Shown here piece by piece: positions 1-8,575 of a stretch of DNA of 64,000 nt (the first letter of the stretch is position 1; the number at the start of each line of letters is the position of its first letter). Below the pieces are notes generated by a model. It worked only from the letters and a program-made list of their open reading frames with translations. It did no database searches and was not told where the DNA came from. The DNA comes from DASVVT01 sp036386415 (GTDB taxonomy: Bacteria > Acidobacteriota > Blastocatellia > Pyrinomonadales > Pyrinomonadaceae): the NCBI GenBank assembly GCA_036386415.1, contig DASVVT010000015.1:124001-188000 (forward strand), written 5' to 3'. A program made the position numbers and the translations under genes.

Positions 1-460
1 TACTTGGAGTGCAGTCCGATCTCGCAGGGGTGAGACATGTATCAACGCCTTGAAAAATTAGGCGCTGTCCGCATCGTCGTTACAATGTGCAGGGGCTTTC
101 AGGCGGTCTGCGTACTGCATGCTGCGTTCCAGTTGCGGCGACCGCCTAAATTTCTAATGCTTTCAGCCTGGATGATGCGGCAGCGCGGTTGAGAAATTCT
201 TGAGGTGAGCGCTGATTGACCAAAGCGTATGGGTTCGTTTCTGCTGCCGGTCAGCTTTCGAGTTCGATGAAAAACTATCAGGTAGCTGTCCACCTGCTTA
301 TCAGGTCATCGGCAGCAGTATGCGCAAGGTATTATTTCAAGACATTTTAAGGATGCGCCATTGTCAATTTGTAACACTTGATCTCCTGACCACAGGCGGA
401 CAATCGTTATCGCCCCCCTCAGTAAAGACGACGCGACTCCGGGTATTTTGAACCAATGTA
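1..460. other. No recognisable gene
   Basis: I see no convincing coding sequence, RNA gene or repeat here. The minus strand has a 64-codon open frame (293 to 99), and an overlapping frame gives a short plausible peptide, but neither has a usable ribosome binding site or a recognisable motif. It may be a decayed gene remnant or plain spacer. Confidence 0.4.
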
Positions 461-507
461 AAAAGGTAAATCGCGAAGAGAAGACGATGAGTCGTCTCTT
501 CGCGATT
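461..507 (-). terminator. Rho-independent terminator of the GWxTD gene
   Basis: On the minus strand, 26 bases after the stop of the GWxTD gene, AATCGCGAAG (496-507 side) pairs with 469-487 in a stem with a 3-nt bulge and a 4-nt loop. It is followed on the minus strand by TTTACCTTTTTA. This is ordinary terminator architecture, unlike the tandem-unit fold-backs elsewhere in the window. Confidence 0.75.
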
Positions 508-533
508 CAGGGGTCGCAGATTGAAGCCTAGCC

Positions 534-2156
534 TTACTGCGTGATCGTAAATTTGGCCGACTGCGTGAGCGTTTGGCTGGAGACGCGGTCGCGTATGCGA
601 ATCGCCAGCTCGTAGCCGCCGGGCGCAAGCTGGTCTGTGCGCAGCAGCCTGGCGAGCGTCAGGCGTTGACCGGAATCCGACATGCCTTTCCAGTCCTCGG
701 CCTGCTTGCCTACCTCTTTGCCATCCTTCAAGATCACATATTCGACATCAACGGAAGGGCGCAGGGTGGTCTGGTCAACCCCTGCGTTGTAGACCTGCAA
801 GTAGAGACCGAGCGGATCGCCCCGTCGATAGTTGCCCGAAACATTCGGGATCACCTTGTACTCGCCGATGGTGAACATGCCCGCCGGTGGCTGACCGCCG
901 AGACCCTGAAGCCGCGCGGCCAGGATGAGCGTCGAGGTCGCGAGTTTTTCCGCCGTATACTTTGGAACCGTAAAGCCCATGTGGCGGACGCCGGTCGCGC
1001 CGGAAACCACGTCGCGCACGACCACGTCAACCTTATACGTTCCGGGCGCGAGCGGCACGGCTTTCTGGTACGCAGACTTGCGATCCTTCATGTCTGTCAG
1101 CTCTTCTGCGGTGGCGCTCGTCGTCACAGGGTCTTCAAAAATCCCTGCGCGACGGCCTGAGACGGCAGTGATGCGACCGAAGATATTGAGCCGCGCTTGC
1201 TGCACGCCGCCGACATCCTGAAAAACCAGGTCTTTATTCTCGGCTTGGATGGTAAAGGCCGTCAGCACGCGCTCTTCCGACTGGCGGAAGAAATCGACGC
1301 GCATATCGAAGCTGAGCGGATTGTCTTCGACCTTACCTGTATCCGAGCTGGTGAGTGTCTCCAGATCGCTGAACTTAACCGCCGGTGGCCGCTCAAGATT
1401 GGTCAGTATTGAGAGGCGCTCGAAAGGCTGATCCTGCACACGCGAACAGGTGGAGCAGCCTAAAAACTCCTGGCGGGCGCTTTGATCCGCCAAGCCGATC
1501 TGCTCGTGGAATGTCTTGCCATAACCGGGTATCCAGGCCATCGCATCCTTCTCATTCGGAGAACGCGCGATGCGAAACTCACCGCTGCCGGTCGGATCGA
1601 CGAACTCTATCTCGATGCCGGAGCCGACGCCAGGCAGATAGCGATAGAACCAGATTTCAAACGGATAGGTCGTCGTAGAGCCGCCGCCATGATAGGCAGG
1701 GCGCTCGTAGAGGCCGCCGTTCGGATGCGACTCGACCTCATCGGCCTTGCCAAACTTGATGTAGATGCGCCCGCGATCCGTCATCCAGCCGGGGCGGCCT
1801 GAGGTGAAGTGCTCGTTGGCGTAGGCGATGCGCTCATAATAGATCTCGCGGTATTCGTTCTCTTCCGTATCCGGGTCTGGATCACGACGCCGCCAGAACT
1901 GTTCTATGAACTGCTCGCGCTCCTCGTCGGTGGCGAGCTTTTTGAATGCCTTACGCTCTTCATCCGTGATGATGTAGGCGACATCCTTTTCGAGCCACTC
2001 CTTGTAGGCTCGCTTGATCTCCGGCTTGATATTGCGAGGCTTGTCTTGCGGGTCCTGGCTCTTCTTCTGATCTTTTTGCGCCCAGGCAAGAGGGGACGCA
2101 AGCGCCAGCATGAAGAGAGCCAATGCCAGACGGCGTGTCAATTTTTGATAAGACAT
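534..2156 (-). CDS. Secreted GWxTD-domain protein
   Basis: A 540-residue exported protein. Residues 1-27 form a signal peptide (twin Arg, then a hydrophobic run ending LAWAQ). The signature GWMTDRGRIYIKFG follows a charged N-terminal region of about 100 residues that includes RRRDPDPDTEENEYREIYYER. The rest is predicted beta-rich and ends with a domain rich in extended strands. GWxTD proteins are common in Acidobacteria and some Bacteroidetes; their function is not established. The open frame extends 22 codons upstream, but the ATG at 2156 is preceded by GGGAG at good spacing and directly precedes the signal peptide. The gene stands alone and ends at a terminator. Confidence 0.85.
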   Translation of the reverse strand: MSYQKLTRRLALALFMLALASPLAWAQKDQKKSQDPQDKPRNIKPEIKRAYKEWLEKDVAYIITDEERKAFKKLATDEEREQFIEQFWRRRDPDPDTEENEYREIYYERIAYANEHFTSGRPGWMTDRGRIYIKFGKADEVESHPNGGLYERPAYHGGGSTTTYPFEIWFYRYLPGVGSGIEIEFVDPTGSGEFRIARSPNEKDAMAWIPGYGKTFHEQIGLADQSARQEFLGCSTCSRVQDQPFERLSILTNLERPPAVKFSDLETLTSSDTGKVEDNPLSFDMRVDFFRQSEERVLTAFTIQAENKDLVFQDVGGVQQARLNIFGRITAVSGRRAGIFEDPVTTSATAEELTDMKDRKSAYQKAVPLAPGTYKVDVVVRDVVSGATGVRHMGFTVPKYTAEKLATSTLILAARLQGLGGQPPAGMFTIGEYKVIPNVSGNYRRGDPLGLYLQVYNAGVDQTTLRPSVDVEYVILKDGKEVGKQAEDWKGMSDSGQRLTLARLLRTDQLAPGGYELAIRIRDRVSSQTLTQSAKFTITQ

Positions 2157-2430
2157 AACTGGAAACTCCCGTTCCGAGTCCAAAGGGGAAACAAGCTGCT
2201 GACGGCGCGAACCTTTGCGCACCGAAGATTAAGAGCTTGTCAGGTTTTAACCAAGTTTGTTAAGAGAGCGAGCCATTGGCTCAAAACGCGTCAATTTGCG
2301 AGATCACGAAACCTCCGCAGGAGGCGCGATCTTTTCGATTAACCTTGAATTCTAGAGCCTTGCTCAGAGTAGAGTCAAGATGCGAGACAGAGATGCGGAA
2401 AAGCAGGCCCTAAGTTGCCTGCAAAACAAG

Positions 2431-2542
2431 GGATGAGGGCGGAGGGATGAGGGATGAGTCGATAAAAAGAGAGAAAGCAGCGCGACGATTACTGCTTCCC
2501 GTTTTCTTTTCATTCATCCCTCATCCCTCCGCCTTCATCCCT
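2431..2542. repeat. Fold-back element, GGGATGA units (family C)
   Basis: Arms 2431-2458 and 2513-2542 are tandem GGGATGA 7-mers (with one GGGCGGA variant) in inverted orientation, separated by a spacer of about 54 nt. The right arm lies inside the end of tatC: it encodes the last residues MKAEG and supplies the TGA stop. Confidence 0.85.
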
Positions 2543-3603
2543 GCTCTTCGCGCTCTGCCGAAGATCCAGGCGATGAAGATCGAGATGACATAGAGGAGGA
2601 TCATCGGCAGGGCAAAGAGCATCATGTTGGGGATGTCGTTGGTCGGCGAGAGCACTGCGGCGGCGATCAGAATGACGATCAGAGAGGTCTTCCAGATGCG
2701 CAGCAGGAGGCGCGCCGAGACGAGCCCGATCCGCGCCAGAACGTACGTAATCGCCGGCATCTGAAAGACGAGGCCCATCGCCAGCATGACGAGAATGATG
2801 AAGTCGAAATAGTCGTCCGCCTTGAGCAGCAGCCGGAAATCCTGACCTAAGCCGAGCAGGTATTTGGCCGCCGGAGGAAAGATGATGCGATAGGCGAAGG
2901 CCGCGCCGATCAGGAAAGAGACGGAGGAAAGAAAGACGAACGGCAGTGCGTAGGTGCGTTCATGCGGGTAGAGGCCGGGCGAGATGAATGCCCAGATTTG
3001 CCAGAGCAGGAAGGGCACAGACAGGCAGAAGGCCGCATAGAGCGAAACTTTCACGTAGAGCGAAAAAGGCTCAATCGCCGTCGTCACAATCAATTTGTCG
3101 TCAATCCCGGGCAGCGCGTCCGGCTTCGCGTTGAAATCGAGCGGCAGGCGGATGCCTTTCGGAATCACTGTATTGCCCGCCAGCAGCGGCTCGTCCGTGA
3201 AGACGGCGAGGGTTCCCTGACTATCGCGCGCCACGCGAGCCTGCACGCTGGCTCCGGGCGGGATGATGCTCGCGCCGAGCTTCGTGGCTTCGGCGAAGAC
3301 GTAACGCCCCGTGTCGCCCTCCTTCAAGCTGGTGAGGGGCTGTATGGTCTCCTGTCCCGTCAATCCGCCGAGAGGCAGGTCGCGTCGCTGCGCTTCGGCC
3401 AGCGCCTCTTTGATCGGCACGGCGAGAAAGTTATAGATGTGGTCGGAGATGAACCAGCACCCGACGAGCGCGATGAAGATGAAGAGGATCGAACGAATGA
3501 GACGCGAGCGCAGCTCGTCCAGGTGTTCCAGAAAAGACATCTGGCCGCCGAGTTCTTCCTCGCGGCCTCTCTCTTTAGAGCCTGATTCCAGAAGAGTCGC
3601 CAT
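2521..3603 (-). CDS. tatC: Sec-independent protein translocase TatC
   Basis: Core membrane subunit of the twin-arginine translocase, which recognises RR signal peptides together with TatB. The protein has 360 residues, against about 240-260 for most TatC. The N-terminus has the conserved FLEHLDELRSRL followed by TM1 (residues 38-58). The conserved block with EPFSLYVKVSLYAAF and the later helices, including the SPTND region near the C-terminus, are present. Residues about 65-165, between TM1 and that block, form an insertion of roughly 100 residues in the first periplasmic loop. The C-terminal residues MKAEG come from an intergenic repeat arm. It lies 27 bases after tatB, in a tatBC operon. 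Confidence 0.93.
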   Translation of the reverse strand: MATLLESGSKERGREEELGGQMSFLEHLDELRSRLIRSILFIFIALVGCWFISDHIYNFLAVPIKEALAEAQRRDLPLGGLTGQETIQPLTSLKEGDTGRYVFAEATKLGASIIPPGASVQARVARDSQGTLAVFTDEPLLAGNTVIPKGIRLPLDFNAKPDALPGIDDKLIVTTAIEPFSLYVKVSLYAAFCLSVPFLLWQIWAFISPGLYPHERTYALPFVFLSSVSFLIGAAFAYRIIFPPAAKYLLGLGQDFRLLLKADDYFDFIILVMLAMGLVFQMPAITYVLARIGLVSARLLLRIWKTSLIVILIAAAVLSPTNDIPNMMLFALPMILLYVISIFIAWIFGRARRAGMKAEG

Positions 3604-3630
3604 TGGGGTGGATCGCAGGGCGCGAAGCCT

Positions 3631-4092
3631 TTACAACCAGTCTCGCTTGCGAGTCGGTTCAGGGGCGGGAGCATCAACTTCTTCTACGGCGAGCGCCTCG
3701 GCATTCGAAGGTGACGCCGGAGCAGCTGTAGTAGCAGCGGCGGCGTCTACATCTACACGAGAATCGTTTGCAGCGCGTCGCGGCTCAGTCGTGTCCTCCG
3801 GGGTGGCGGCGTCCATGACGGCGCTGCTGCGCTCATGGCTCGCCCCCAGGATAGAGTTGTCTTCCGGGAGCATGGCCTCAGCGATGCGCGCCTCCTTCTG
3901 CATAGCTTCCATCTCGACTTCTCGCTCCCACGTTCGTTTGAACTCATCTGAATGGCGTCTGAACTCGGCCAGGCTGCGCCCGAGCGAGCGGCTCAATTCC
4001 GGCAACTTTCGCGGGCCGAAGATGATGAGCGCCACCACCAGGATGACGAGCAGCTCTGGAGCGCCGATAGACTCAAAAATTAAGAGCAACAC
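3631..4092 (-). CDS. tatB: Twin-arginine translocase subunit TatB (TatA/B family)
   Basis: A 153-residue protein with one N-terminal membrane helix (residues 9-26), then the hinge FGPRKLPELSRSLGRSLAEFRR typical of TatA/TatB, an amphipathic helix, and a charged Ala/Glu/Pro-rich tail. The length, long tail and position just upstream of tatC favour TatB over TatA, but the glycine/proline hinge does not separate the two with certainty. The start is GTG at 4092, preceded by an AGG-containing sequence at about 8 nt. No second tatA/tatE-like gene is in the window. Confidence 0.85.
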   Translation of the reverse strand: MLLLIFESIGAPELLVILVVALIIFGPRKLPELSRSLGRSLAEFRRHSDEFKRTWEREVEMEAMQKEARIAEAMLPEDNSILGASHERSSAVMDAATPEDTTEPRRAANDSRVDVDAAAATTAAPASPSNAEALAVEEVDAPAPEPTRKRDWL

Positions 4093-4204
4093 TTTTATAA
4101 CCTGCTTCCTTCGACCACCCGGAGAGGAATGGCGCTCTCGGCTGACAACCGAGATGACGGAGTGAAACCAGATGTGCCGTAAAAAATTCTACGCGCCGCT
4201 TCAC

Positions 4205-4338
4205 AAAAAGGCAAAAGTCAAAAGGGCTGTCCGTGGTCAGTTGTCCGTGGTCAGTTGTTCTTTGAGTGTGACGGGCGCGCGAATGTTTAATCTTCAGCTT
4301 TCAACTTTCCACACACAAAACAACGGACAACTGACCAC
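4205..4338. repeat. Fold-back element, GTCCGTG/GTCAGTT units (family A)
   Basis: The left arm at 4227-4259 is alternating 7-mers GTCCGTG and GTCAGTT. The right arm at 4319-4338 is the inverse. The roughly 60-nt spacer (with TTTGAGTGTGA, TTTAATCTTCAG, CAACTTTCCACACACAAA) is clearly homologous to the spacer of the element at 11427-11597. It begins directly after the stop of the LURP-like gene. Confidence 0.85.
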
Positions 4339-4339
4339 T

Positions 4340-4924
4340 CTAACCTCTATGTCGTTCCAGCAGAATCATCATCAGCAGGCTCAGGAGCGCCCGTTCCTCT
4401 TCCGCCCTCTCCATCTCCCCTTGCTTTTGGATGACGTACTTGCCCTCGAAGAAAGCAGGCTGCTTTTCCAGCCGCATCACGACCGCTCCATTTTGACGCG
4501 TGACGAGATAGGCCGGATGAAAGAGGTAGCCGGTGAACATCCCCAGAATCGGAATCTCGCCCACCAGGCTGTCCAGCACCTTGGTCCAGGGACTCTCTTC
4601 CTTGATCGTCATCAAGGGGGTCTCGCCGTCAAGAATATCGTAATGAGCTTTCCAGAGGGATTTCATCCCCTGCCGTTTGACCGAACCGAGCGGCCTCCCC
4701 TGGTGGTCTGTGAACGTGTAGCGTGCCGAGAAATCAAGCATCTTGTCGGCGTTGATCGAATAGAGCGGCTGCGTCTGCTCCGCATCGGCGAAGACCGTCA
4801 CGGACTCCTTCAGCTTGAAGGCTTTCTGCTTAACGTAATAGATCAACTTGCCGCCAGCGTCCGTCACCGAAAGCTGCCGCGCCAGGGCCAGAATCTTGAA
4901 AGACAAATGTAGAGGGTAATTCAT
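4340..4924 (-). CDS. LURP-one-related / scramblase-like protein
   Basis: A 194-residue protein resembling the LURP-one-related (DUF567, Tubby/phospholipid-scramblase fold) family. The usual pattern is visible: an N-terminal strand block, a G-K-L-I-Y-Y-V-K segment, DHQGRPLGSVKRQGMKSLW as the central hairpin, then the ILDGETPLMTIKEESPW block and a hydrophobic segment (about 125-150). The bacterial members have no firmly known function; the fold suggests a membrane-associated or lipid-binding role. It is minus strand between the VOC gene and tatB, with fold-back elements on both sides, so it is probably its own transcription unit. Confidence 0.7.
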   Translation of the reverse strand: MNYPLHLSFKILALARQLSVTDAGGKLIYYVKQKAFKLKESVTVFADAEQTQPLYSINADKMLDFSARYTFTDHQGRPLGSVKRQGMKSLWKAHYDILDGETPLMTIKEESPWTKVLDSLVGEIPILGMFTGYLFHPAYLVTRQNGAVVMRLEKQPAFFEGKYVIQKQGEMERAEEERALLSLLMMILLERHRG

Positions 4925-4938
4925 GTTCTTCTCCGAAG

Positions 4939-4992
4939 AGGTTTCGAGTTCGCCAGATCAAAGTCTTTCTTTTAACTCGAAACTCGAAACCT
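4939..4992. repeat. Fold-back element, ACTCGAA units (family D)
   Basis: The left arm GGTTTCGAGTT and the right arm with two ACTCGAA 7-mers (4974-4992) flank a TCTTTCTTTT-type spacer. The right arm touches the stop codon of the VOC gene (4991). Confidence 0.8.
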
Positions 4993-5362
4993 AGCTATGG
5001 CTTCCGTACTCAGGCGGGTAATAGATTACTTCGACGGCGTGCCCGCCGATGCCTTTGGTGTAGAAGGAGACTGAGCGGTCGCGATGCTCTTTGACGGGGC
5101 GGCCTTCGCGCGCGGCAGCCGCTTCGAGCGCCTCGCGCGTCGCCACGCGCAGGCCGAAGTGCGGGGGATGCTTCGAGCTGGGCGCGAGCAGCGCGAGGCC
5201 GAAGCCTCGCTCGTCGCGCAGCATCGCCCAATCGTGATAGAGAGTCTCCAGACGAAAGCCTATGCGCTCATACTCGCGCACGTCGCGCTCCAAATCTTTC
5301 GACTCCACGGCGATGTGATCCATCACACCTTCAAACCGTCGCTCAGCCTGTTCGGGTATCAC
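4991..5362 (-). CDS. VOC/glyoxalase-like protein
   Basis: A 123-residue, single-domain vicinal-oxygen-chelate-fold protein. DHIAVESKDLERDVREYERIGF matches the first beta-alpha unit of the family, with His in the metal-ligand position. HFGLRVA and the C-terminal GGHAVEVIYYP provide the equivalents of the later strands, with a Glu near the end that could bind metal. The substrate cannot be read from sequence. The start is GTG at 5362 with GAGGAG upstream; an internal ATG at 5323 is less well supported. Confidence 0.75.
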   Translation of the reverse strand: MIPEQAERRFEGVMDHIAVESKDLERDVREYERIGFRLETLYHDWAMLRDERGFGLALLAPSSKHPPHFGLRVATREALEAAAAREGRPVKEHRDRSVSFYTKGIGGHAVEVIYYPPEYGSHS

Positions 5363-5380
5363 CTCGATCTCCTCTCTTCA

Positions 5381-5460
5381 AGTCTGGAGTCCGGGAGTCC
5401 GAGAGTCAAAGGACGAAAACAGTTCTTTCTTTTGACTCTCGGACTCTCGGACTCTCAGAC
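5381..5460. repeat. Fold-back element, 8-bp AGTCCGAG units (family F)
   Basis: Arms 5381-5410 and 5431-5460 are near-perfect inverse copies made of 8-bp units (AGTCCGGG, AGTCCGAG / GACTCTCG). The spacer is 20 nt and T-rich. The right arm meets the TAG stop of the nitroreductase gene, so on the minus strand it lies where a terminator is expected, but it has no clean U-run. Confidence 0.85.
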
Positions 5461-6146
5461 TATTCTTTCCATGCCTCGCCGTAGCGCTCAGCGTATACAA
5501 TCCGGTCAAGCGAGAAGCGACCGGGGTAGGCTTTATCCTCTCCGGCGCCGTACCCTATGGCGAGCAGCGCGACAACTTCGGACTCTTCGGGAACATCGAA
5601 TTCGCGTTTGACGCCTGCCGCATCAAAGCCCTCCATCGGCGCCGTGTCGAAGCCGTACGCTTCCGCCGCGAGCATCATCGTCGTGAAGGCGATCATCACA
5701 TGGCGGTTGACCCAGACGGGCATAGACTGCGCGCCGGTGAGAAACTGTAGCGCGCCATCCCTGGCCTTTTCCCACGTCTCGACACGGCCAGCGCCGCGCT
5801 CCGCTCCCTCACGGAAGACTTCGCTCGCGCGCTCTTTCCACTCCTCTTTCATGCCGAGGAAGATGATGACGACGGGCGCTTCCGCGACCTTCGGTTGATT
5901 AAAGGCGACCTGTTGCAGCCGCTTGCGATTCGCTTCATCGCGCACGACGATGAAGCGCCACGGCTGTAGATTATAGCCGGACGGAGCCTGCGCCCCGAGT
6001 TTCAGTATCGCTTCGAGGTATTCATCCGGGATGGCATCGCCCTTGAAGTGATTCGTGGCGCGGCGCTCAAGCAATACCTGCGTGATCTGTTTAAGCGGCC
6101 TACCATCTGGCTGCGTCGATGGTAAATTCGTCGGCCTGTCCTGCAT
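5460..6146 (-). CDS. Nitroreductase family flavoprotein
   Basis: A 228-residue FMN-dependent NAD(P)H oxidoreductase of the nitroreductase fold. The family landmarks are RRATNHFKGD near the N-terminus (FMN phosphate contact), the APSGYNLQPWRFIVVRD block at about 50-66, and the C-terminal GYGAGED...R region. A central insertion (about 95-125, KEEWKERASEVFREGAERG) has a charged helix. The physiological substrate is unknown. ATG at 6146 was chosen because GGGAGG sits 6 nt upstream; the frame is open 13 codons further. It is divergent from the DNA ligase gene. Confidence 0.85.
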   Translation of the reverse strand: MQDRPTNLPSTQPDGRPLKQITQVLLERRATNHFKGDAIPDEYLEAILKLGAQAPSGYNLQPWRFIVVRDEANRKRLQQVAFNQPKVAEAPVVIIFLGMKEEWKERASEVFREGAERGAGRVETWEKARDGALQFLTGAQSMPVWVNRHVMIAFTTMMLAAEAYGFDTAPMEGFDAAGVKREFDVPEESEVVALLAIGYGAGEDKAYPGRFSLDRIVYAERYGEAWKE

Positions 6147-6204
6147 ATTCGCCCTCCCGGCTTCGCGATCTGCTACCTGGAGCAAAGAGGATTGTAGTCA
6201 TTCC

Positions 6205-6381
6205 AAAAGTAAAAAGGCAAAGGCATCGTCAGTAGTCAGTTGTCCGTGGTCAGTTGTTGGTTGAGCGAATCATCAGGTTGAATCCTCAAAGGTCAAGTGA
6301 CCCAGGAGAAACAACGGACAACTGACCACGGACAACGGACAACGCTTTACATTTACATTTTTCCTTCTTACCTTTGCCTTC
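6205..6381. repeat. Fold-back element between divergent genes (family A)
   Basis: The outer arms are AAAAAGGCAAAGGC-like (6205-6224) and TTACCTTTGCCTT (6369-6381). Inner arms are GTCAGTT/GTCCGTG 7-mers (6231-6256) and ACAACGGACAACTGACCACG-type repeats (6311-6343). It fills the space between the divergent nitroreductase and ligase genes, so it cannot act as a shared 3' terminator here and must contain or flank both promoters. Confidence 0.8.
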
Positions 6382-6385
6382 AGCT

Positions 6386-8044
6386 ATGCCACACGAAAAT
6401 TTGCCTGACTCTCTTGAGCGCTTCGCCGAGACGGCTGAACGGGTCGCGGCGACGACGAAAAAACTGGAGAAGGCCGCGCTCGTCGGCGCGTACCTGCATG
6501 AACTAAATGATGGGGATATTGCGCGCGCGGCGCGCTACTTCGCCGGGCATCAGTTTGCGATGAACGATGCGCGAACCACCAACGTCGGCACGGGCGTCCT
6601 GCGCGATGCTTTGAGCGCGGCGACCGGCCTCAGCCTTGAAGACCTCAGGCCACGCTACGTGCGTCTGGGCGATTCGGGCGAGGTGGCTTACGAGGCGATT
6701 CTTGAAACGCGTCCCGGTCAGGTCTCGCCCACCCTCACGCTCAGGGAGACGGAATCGCTCATCGCGCGCCTCAGCCAGATGAAGGGGACGAAGAACAAAC
6801 GGGCGCTCATCGAAGAGGTGCTCGCCCGCGCGACCCCGCTCGAAGCTAAATATCTTGTCAAGCTGCTGCTCGGCGACCTGCGCATAGGTTTGAAAGAAGG
6901 GCTGGTCGAAGATGCTATCGCACGCGCCTTCGATCAGCGGTTGGCGGACGTGGCGCAGGCGAACATGATGCTGGGCGACATCGGCGAGACGGCCAGGCGC
7001 GCTCGCCTCTCTGAGCTACGCCATGTCGAGATGCGCCTCTTTCATCCGATCAAATTCATGCTCGCCACAGCAGCCTCCGATCTATCGGACATCGCGCGCA
7101 CGATGCCCGAACAGTTTTTCGTTGAGGACAAGTTTGACGGCATACGCGCGCAGGCGCACGTTCAAGGAGGGCGCGTCGCGCTCTACTCGCGCACGATGGA
7201 CGAGATCACGCATCGCTTCCCGGAACTCCACGCGCCTCTCAAAGGGCTGCCGACAGATGCGGTCATCGACGGAGAGATCGTCCCGTCGCGCGCGAGCGTT
7301 ATCCTCCCTTTCAGTGAATTGCAGAAGCGCCTGGGACGCAAGACCGTCAGTGAAGAGCTGATAGCATCCACGCCCGTCTCTTTAGTCGTCTACGATCTGC
7401 TCTACGCGTCTGGCCGCGTGCTCATCGACGCGCCCCTGGATGAGCGAAGGCGCATCATGGAGAGGCTTGTGCCGCCCTCAGGCACGGTGCGTTTGTCAGA
7501 GGCCAAGCGTGTGAGCGATGTGATGCTCCTCGACGAAGAGTTTGAGAGGGCGCGTGCGCGCGGCAACGAAGGGCTCATGATTAAAGACCCGCGCTCCTCT
7601 TATAAGCCGGGCAGGCGCGGGCGCGAGTGGCTGAAGCTCAAGCGCGCGATGGCGACGCTCGATGTCGTCGTCACAGCGGTCGAAGTGGGGCACGGGAAGC
7701 GCCGTCATCTGCTCTCCGATTACACCTTCGCGGTGCGTCGCTCCGAGACGGACGCGGAGCTGCTCAATGTCGGCAAGGCTTATTCGGGTTTGACGGATAT
7801 GGAGCTGGCGGAGCTGACCGAATGGTTTCGCGCACACACCATTCAGGAGTTCGCACACGGGCGCGTCCGTGTGGTTGAGCCGAAGATCATCCTCGAAGTG
7901 ACATTTGATCGCGTGCAGGAATCGAAGCGACACAAGAGCGGCTATGCCTTGCGGTTTCCACGCATCCTGCGGCTGCGCGATGACAAGACGGTGGAGGAGA
8001 TAGATACTGTAGACACCGTGCGCAAGCTCGCCGAAGGCAGTTGA
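6386..8044 (+). CDS. lig: ATP-dependent DNA ligase
   Basis: A 552-residue ligase of the archaeal/bacterial LigB-like type, joining nicks through an enzyme-AMP intermediate. The N-terminal DNA-binding domain covers about 1-200. The nucleotidyltransferase domain carries motif I EDKFDGIRAQ with the adenylated Lys at about 249, motif III-like VIDGEIV, motif IV-like EGLMIKDP and motif V REWLKLKR. The OB-fold domain follows from about 425. It would be an accessory ligase for repair; the essential NAD-dependent LigA is presumably elsewhere. An in-frame TTG lies 12 nt upstream, but ATG 6386 fits better; no strong Shine-Dalgarno is visible. Confidence 0.92.
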   Translation: MPHENLPDSLERFAETAERVAATTKKLEKAALVGAYLHELNDGDIARAARYFAGHQFAMNDARTTNVGTGVLRDALSAATGLSLEDLRPRYVRLGDSGEVAYEAILETRPGQVSPTLTLRETESLIARLSQMKGTKNKRALIEEVLARATPLEAKYLVKLLLGDLRIGLKEGLVEDAIARAFDQRLADVAQANMMLGDIGETARRARLSELRHVEMRLFHPIKFMLATAASDLSDIARTMPEQFFVEDKFDGIRAQAHVQGGRVALYSRTMDEITHRFPELHAPLKGLPTDAVIDGEIVPSRASVILPFSELQKRLGRKTVSEELIASTPVSLVVYDLLYASGRVLIDAPLDERRRIMERLVPPSGTVRLSEAKRVSDVMLLDEEFERARARGNEGLMIKDPRSSYKPGRRGREWLKLKRAMATLDVVVTAVEVGHGKRRHLLSDYTFAVRRSETDAELLNVGKAYSGLTDMELAELTEWFRAHTIQEFAHGRVRVVEPKIILEVTFDRVQESKRHKSGYALRFPRILRLRDDKTVEEIDTVDTVRKLAEGS

Positions 8045-8046
8045 GA

Positions 8047-8146
8047 GAAATGCGGAATGCGGATTTCGGATTGCGGAATGAAAAGAAGGCGCAGATTTCG
8101 GCTTTTCTGTTAATTCCGCAATCCACAATCCGCAATCCGCATTTGC
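8047..8146. repeat. Fold-back element, TGCGGAA/TTCGGAT units (family E)
   Basis: The left arm at 8047-8080 is 7-mers ATGCGGA, ATGCGGA, TTTCGGA, TTGCGGA. The right arm at 8111-8146 is the inverse. It fills the gap between the convergent ligase and PilZ genes, directly after the ligase stop, and is well placed to end both transcripts. Confidence 0.85.
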
Positions 8147-8149
8147 TTT

Positions 8150-8575
8150 CTAATCTCCTCCCAGTGTGTGAAGGTATTCCAGATAAAGATCGCGTTCGCC
8201 CGCTTCCATCTCCGTAATGCGCGTACCGATGAGAAAGCCTATGTCGGTCGAGTTTTCGTCCAGGCGCTCCTGGCGCACCACGACGGCGCTCAGCGCAACA
8301 TCCCCGAGGGGCAGCGCAAGGATGATCCGCAGCACGTAGCTTTCGCCCTCCGTGATGTCGCTGCCCATCCCGATAGAGGGCACGATCAGCGCGAGGCCAT
8401 CTGCGCTGATGTCTCTGGTGTATCCGAGCACGGTCAGCGGGTGGTGCGGGCTTTCGGACGGCGCATCTCGCTCAATGACGGAAACGCTGGCCGTTAAACG
8501 CACTTTGCGACGCATCACGCGACGGCGATTATTGTCGAAAATTTCCGATATATGGCGATCCATTTCAACGCCCAC
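8150..8575 (-). CDS. PilZ-domain protein (predicted c-di-GMP binding)
   Basis: A 141-residue single PilZ domain. Both ligand motifs are intact: RRKVRL near residue 22 (RxxxR) and DISADG near 55 (D/NxSxxG). The rest matches the PilZ barrel, with VLRIILALPLGDVALSAVVVR and the terminal helix ERDLYLEYLHTL. This predicts c-di-GMP binding; the partner process is not evident from neighbours. The start is GTG 8575 or ATG 8563; neither has a good ribosome binding site, so it is uncertain by four codons. Confidence 0.85.
   Translation of the reverse strand: MGVEMDRHISEIFDNNRRRVMRRKVRLTASVSVIERDAPSESPHHPLTVLGYTRDISADGLALIVPSIGMGSDITEGESYVLRIILALPLGDVALSAVVVRQERLDENSTDIGFLIGTRITEMEAGERDLYLEYLHTLGGD

Noticed and set aside
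1..460. Degraded transposase or phage remnant
   Set aside because: Translated frames show no family motif; too little evidence to name it.
6374..6385. TTG at 6374 as the start of the DNA ligase
   Set aside because: It lies within the fold-back arm and adds only four residues; ATG 6386 starts the family-like N-terminus.
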